Assembly (NCBI GenBank): GCA_946480125.1
Contig: CAMLIY010000041.1
Coordinates: forward strand, 1-16,541
Length of the DNA: 16,541 nt
From: an uncultured Asticcacaulis sp.
Lineage (GTDB): Bacteria > Pseudomonadota > Alphaproteobacteria > Caulobacterales > Caulobacteraceae
Direction: 5' to 3'
Shown here: piece by piece, positions 14,317 through 16,541 of the stretch
How positions within the stretch are numbered: position 1 is the stretch's first letter
Layout: every line of letters begins with the position of its first letter
Notes under the pieces: generated by a model
Databases searched by the model: none
Seen by the model: the letters and a program-made list of their open reading frames with translations, nothing else
Told to the model about the DNA's origin: nothing
Program-made: the position numbers and the translations under genes

Positions 14317-15177
14317 TCAACCGCCGCCTGAGAGGTGCACGAGGGCAATACCGATGGCGACACCGGCTACGCCCAACCATCCCCCCATTCTCGGCTTGGC
14401 CTTGAGAAATAGGAAGGCGAGCACGACCGTAATCGCCGTCGATGCTGCACTCAGCGCTGTGACAACGGCAATCGAGCCGGTGGTTTGGCCAGCGACAAGC
14501 GCCGCGTAACCGCCGCCGGCTAATATGGCCGTGCCGAGGATCAGGCTAATGTTCTTTAGATTCCCGGGTCTGACGTTTTCCCGTCTCAGCAGGCAGATCA
14601 CGGCGACAATGGCCGTTGCCGAGAGATAATAGACCCAGAGTGCCGCCAGGGGACCAAAGGCCGGAATACTGTATTTCCCCTGCAGCCAGAACCCGACGCC
14701 GTAAAGCAAGGCGGCGCCCGATGCCGGAAGCCAGCCTGACGTCTTTGCGGCCTTGGTCGCGCGTTCACCCGATCTGGCGGCCAGTATGGCGCCGCTTACC
14801 GCCAGCAGCAGTCCCGCCCCGACACCGATCGTCATGGGCTCGCCGGTTGCGATCGCCAGCAGCGCGCTGACGGCGCCGTAACACGCCATTACGGGAGAGA
14901 CGACCGTTATGCGGCCAATGGCCAGGCCATAGTAGAGACATCCTGTACCGGCGACGACCGCCAGGTTGGAGGCCATCAACAATAGCCAGTCCAAAGTTGC
15001 GCCGTCGGGGAATTTGTGGGTGGCCACAACAGCGATCGTCAAGACCGCAGACAGAAAGCCCTGTCCCCACAGCATCGTGGCCAGAACCCCGCTGGATTTG
15101 TTTGCAAAGCGTGCGACGAAATCGGTCACACCGTAGAGCAGCGCGGATGCAACGCCGAAAAGGATGGCTTTATCCAC
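14317..15177 (-). CDS. EamA/DMT-family transporter
   Basis: A 286-residue protein with about ten hydrophobic helices in two EamA-like halves, usual for drug/metabolite transporters of the inner membrane; the solute is unknown. Family features include an early 'ALLYGVTDFVARFA' helix, PVMACYGAVSALLAI in the first half and ALSAASTAITVVLAFLFLKAKP in the second. The start is GTG at 15177, which overlaps the TAG stop of the SDR by one base (TAGTG), so translation is probably coupled. It is the last gene of the operon and ends at the strong shared terminator. Confidence 0.88.
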   Translation of the reverse strand: MDKAILFGVASALLYGVTDFVARFANKSSGVLATMLWGQGFLSAVLTIAVVATHKFPDGATLDWLLLMASNLAVVAGTGCLYYGLAIGRITVVSPVMACYGAVSALLAIATGEPMTIGVGAGLLLAVSGAILAARSGERATKAAKTSGWLPASGAALLYGVGFWLQGKYSIPAFGPLAALWVYYLSATAIVAVICLLRRENVRPGNLKNISLILGTAILAGGGYAALVAGQTTGSIAVVTALSAASTAITVVLAFLFLKAKPRMGGWLGVAGVAIGIALVHLSGGG

Positions 15178-16151
15178 TAATGCTTGGTCCTCAGAGATTT
15201 TCGCGCCTCATTCTCACGCTTCATCCGATCCCTCACGCCGTCATCGATGCCATGGCCGGACAGCATCGGCTCATAAATGGAACCGGTGGTGTGCGGCGAC
15301 GCGGGGGCCTCATCAATCTGATATTTTTGTGCCAGGTTGGCGGAAAAGCTTTCGGTCGCGTCGGGCATCAGGTGATGGGACAGGTCGGACGCCTTGGCCT
15401 TCCAGCCGACGGGCTTCTCTTCATCCGGATGCAGGGTGGCGTGGATGATGGCATCGACGACCGGATCGGGATAGTCCATCATGCCCATCCGGGGCGTGCC
15501 ACCGCTATAGTTGGCGGCGTGTCCCCACCACGGCGTATCGACCGCCCACGGCATGATCGTCGAGACCTTGATCGTCTCCGACAGATCCGCGAGCCGCAGC
15601 TCTTCATTTAGCACGCGTCCCAGGCTCAGCACTCCGGCTTTCGACGCCGAGTATGAGCTCTGGTAGGCAAGGGGGACTTCGCTATCGATTGAACCCAGAT
15701 TGACGAGGGTGCCGTAGCCTTGCGAGCGGAATAGCTTAAGCGCGGCATGGCTGCCGAAAATGATCCCTTTGAGATTAACGTCGATCAGCCGGGCGTGGTC
15801 TTCGATGGGAATGTCCCAGAACGGACCGATCGCGCCGACGCCAACAAAGTTAATCCAGACATCGACCGTGCCGAATTGGCGGACGGCTTCTTCCGACAGA
15901 TATTGCACATCCTTGGGCTGGCTGATGTCGGTTGTGACCACGGACACCTGGCTGCCAGCTTCCGTCGCCTGTCGCGCCACGTCGTTCAGCGCTTCGGTGC
16001 GCCGTGCGGCAATGACGAGATTTACCCCAGCCGTGGCCAGCTTCAAGGCAACGCCTCTGCCGAGACCGCTCGACGCGCCCAACAATACGTAAGTCTTGCA
16101 GGCTACGGCTTCACGGTGCGCCCGGCTTAAGGGCTTCGGCATCTGGCTCAT
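15177..16151 (-). CDS. Short-chain dehydrogenase/reductase with C-terminal extension
   Basis: A 324-residue SDR. Motifs: GASSGLG at 25-31 (Rossmann loop), R50-R51 after beta-2 suggesting NADP(H), D75, NFVGVG at 101-106 in place of NAG, N126, and the catalytic S154, Y167 and K171 (YSASK) at standard spacing. About 120 residues follow the catalytic Lys, longer than a minimal SDR, with PDPVVDAIIHA typical of the subgroup. The ATG at 16151 has AAGGA seven bases upstream. It is the middle gene of a minus-strand operon, nine bases after the small gene and overlapping the transporter by one base. The operon suggests a compound that is reduced or oxidised and exported. Confidence 0.9.
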   Translation of the reverse strand: MSQMPKPLSRAHREAVACKTYVLLGASSGLGRGVALKLATAGVNLVIAARRTEALNDVARQATEAGSQVSVVTTDISQPKDVQYLSEEAVRQFGTVDVWINFVGVGAIGPFWDIPIEDHARLIDVNLKGIIFGSHAALKLFRSQGYGTLVNLGSIDSEVPLAYQSSYSASKAGVLSLGRVLNEELRLADLSETIKVSTIMPWAVDTPWWGHAANYSGGTPRMGMMDYPDPVVDAIIHATLHPDEEKPVGWKAKASDLSHHLMPDATESFSANLAQKYQIDEAPASPHTTGSIYEPMLSGHGIDDGVRDRMKRENEARKSLRTKH

Positions 16152-16160
16152 TGTCGGTCC

Positions 16161-16415
16161 TTATTTGGCATGGTCATGAAGGAAACGGGCAAGGCTGACT
16201 CTAAGATCGTCCGCATTGTGGGGTGTTGCCGAGGCCGCGTTGAACAGGCTTTCCTGCACATCGCGCGGCAACTCGAACCAGCGAGTGAGGAGCGCGGCGC
16301 CGAGGGCCTGAAGCAGGTCCGTTTCGTGCTTTTCAAGGCTGTCCGGACTGAGGCTCCACGACAGGTAGGTCTGTCCCCCGTCAGCCGCCGCCGGGTCGCT
16401 TTTGATCGTTGTCAT
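16161..16415 (-). CDS. Small hypothetical protein
   Basis: An 84-residue protein, first gene of the minus-strand operon. The ATG at 16415 has GGAG eight bases upstream. The second half (ALGAALLTRWFELPRDVQES, then FNAASATPHN) looks helical, like small alphaproteobacterial proteins of unknown function. It has no cysteine, membrane helix or recognised motif. The SDR starts nine bases after its stop. Confidence 0.65.
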   Translation of the reverse strand: MTTIKSDPAAADGGQTYLSWSLSPDSLEKHETDLLQALGAALLTRWFELPRDVQESLFNAASATPHNADDLRVSLARFLHDHAK

Positions 16416-16436
16416 ATAAGGATCTCCGTTTCGGAA

Positions 16437-16466
16437 ATCTTAGCGAGGCCGTTGTAAGTTTGTCAT
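16437..16466 (-). promoter_or_regulatory. Probable promoter of the small protein-SDR-transporter operon
   Basis: On the minus strand ATGACA (16466-16461; one base off TTGACA) and TAAGAT (16442-16437) are 18 bases apart. Transcription from about 16430 would leave a short leader containing only the GGAG ribosome-binding site. Confidence 0.4.
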
Positions 16467-16541
16467 GCCGGTTGCATGGCGGACAGTAAGCGGCAGCTAA
16501 GTCCCGCGGCGTACCGCATCGCCTCTTTACGACTGCCGCAC

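Noticed and set aside
1..16541. CRISPR array, tRNA, rRNA, insertion sequence, toxin-antitoxin or phage defence genes
   Set aside because: No regularly spaced repeats, cloverleaf, transposase motifs or defence-type domains were found by reading the window.

Overview
The window is chromosomal DNA of moderately high GC from what looks like an alphaproteobacterium, possibly Caulobacterales or a relative. This rests on protein flavour (TadG-like protein, COG4307-type metallopeptidase, short-chain dehydrogenases), one EcfG-like promoter (GGAAC/CGTT), and a mini-transcript whose ribosome-binding site mirrors the 16S 3' end. No rRNA, tRNA, CRISPR array, transposase or phage gene is visible.

Layout. 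1-2342: a PAS-PAS-GGDEF-EAL cyclic-di-GMP enzyme. 2343-3516: a small four-helix membrane protein (-), a promoter/short-ORF/terminator mini-transcript (+), and the C-terminal remnant of a lost alpha/beta hydrolase (-). 3517-5810: divergent zinc alcohol/formaldehyde-type dehydrogenase (-) and SDR (+). 5811-9293: the most unusual part. A YqcI/YcgG (GntA-like) presumed heme N-hydroxylase (-) diverges from a tight DUF1989 / zinc-ribbon metallopeptidase / MOSC operon (+); a dyad lies in the shared promoter region. 9294-12278: a solitary TadG-like protein with a beta-helix-like C-terminus, a small tail-anchored protein, a disordered protein and a DinB-like protein. 12310-14246: a membrane-anchored alpha/beta hydrolase (-) and a hemerythrin (+). 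14247-16415: a strong shared terminator, then a minus-strand operon of a small unknown protein, an SDR and an EamA transporter.

How the genes may work together. Hemerythrin, the dehydrogenases, tail-anchored and disordered small proteins and DinB resemble a stress or detoxification accessory region; this is inference, since only one gene has an EcfG-like promoter. The best candidate for an undescribed system is the divergent YqcI/YcgG plus DUF1989-metallopeptidase-MOSC module. Relatives of the first N-hydroxylate guanidino groups, DUF1989 relatives (CgdAB) deiminate carboxyguanidine, and MOSC enzymes such as mARC and YiiM reduce N-hydroxylated compounds. No guanidine carboxylase or allophanate hydrolase is present, so it is not the known guanidine-assimilation pathway.
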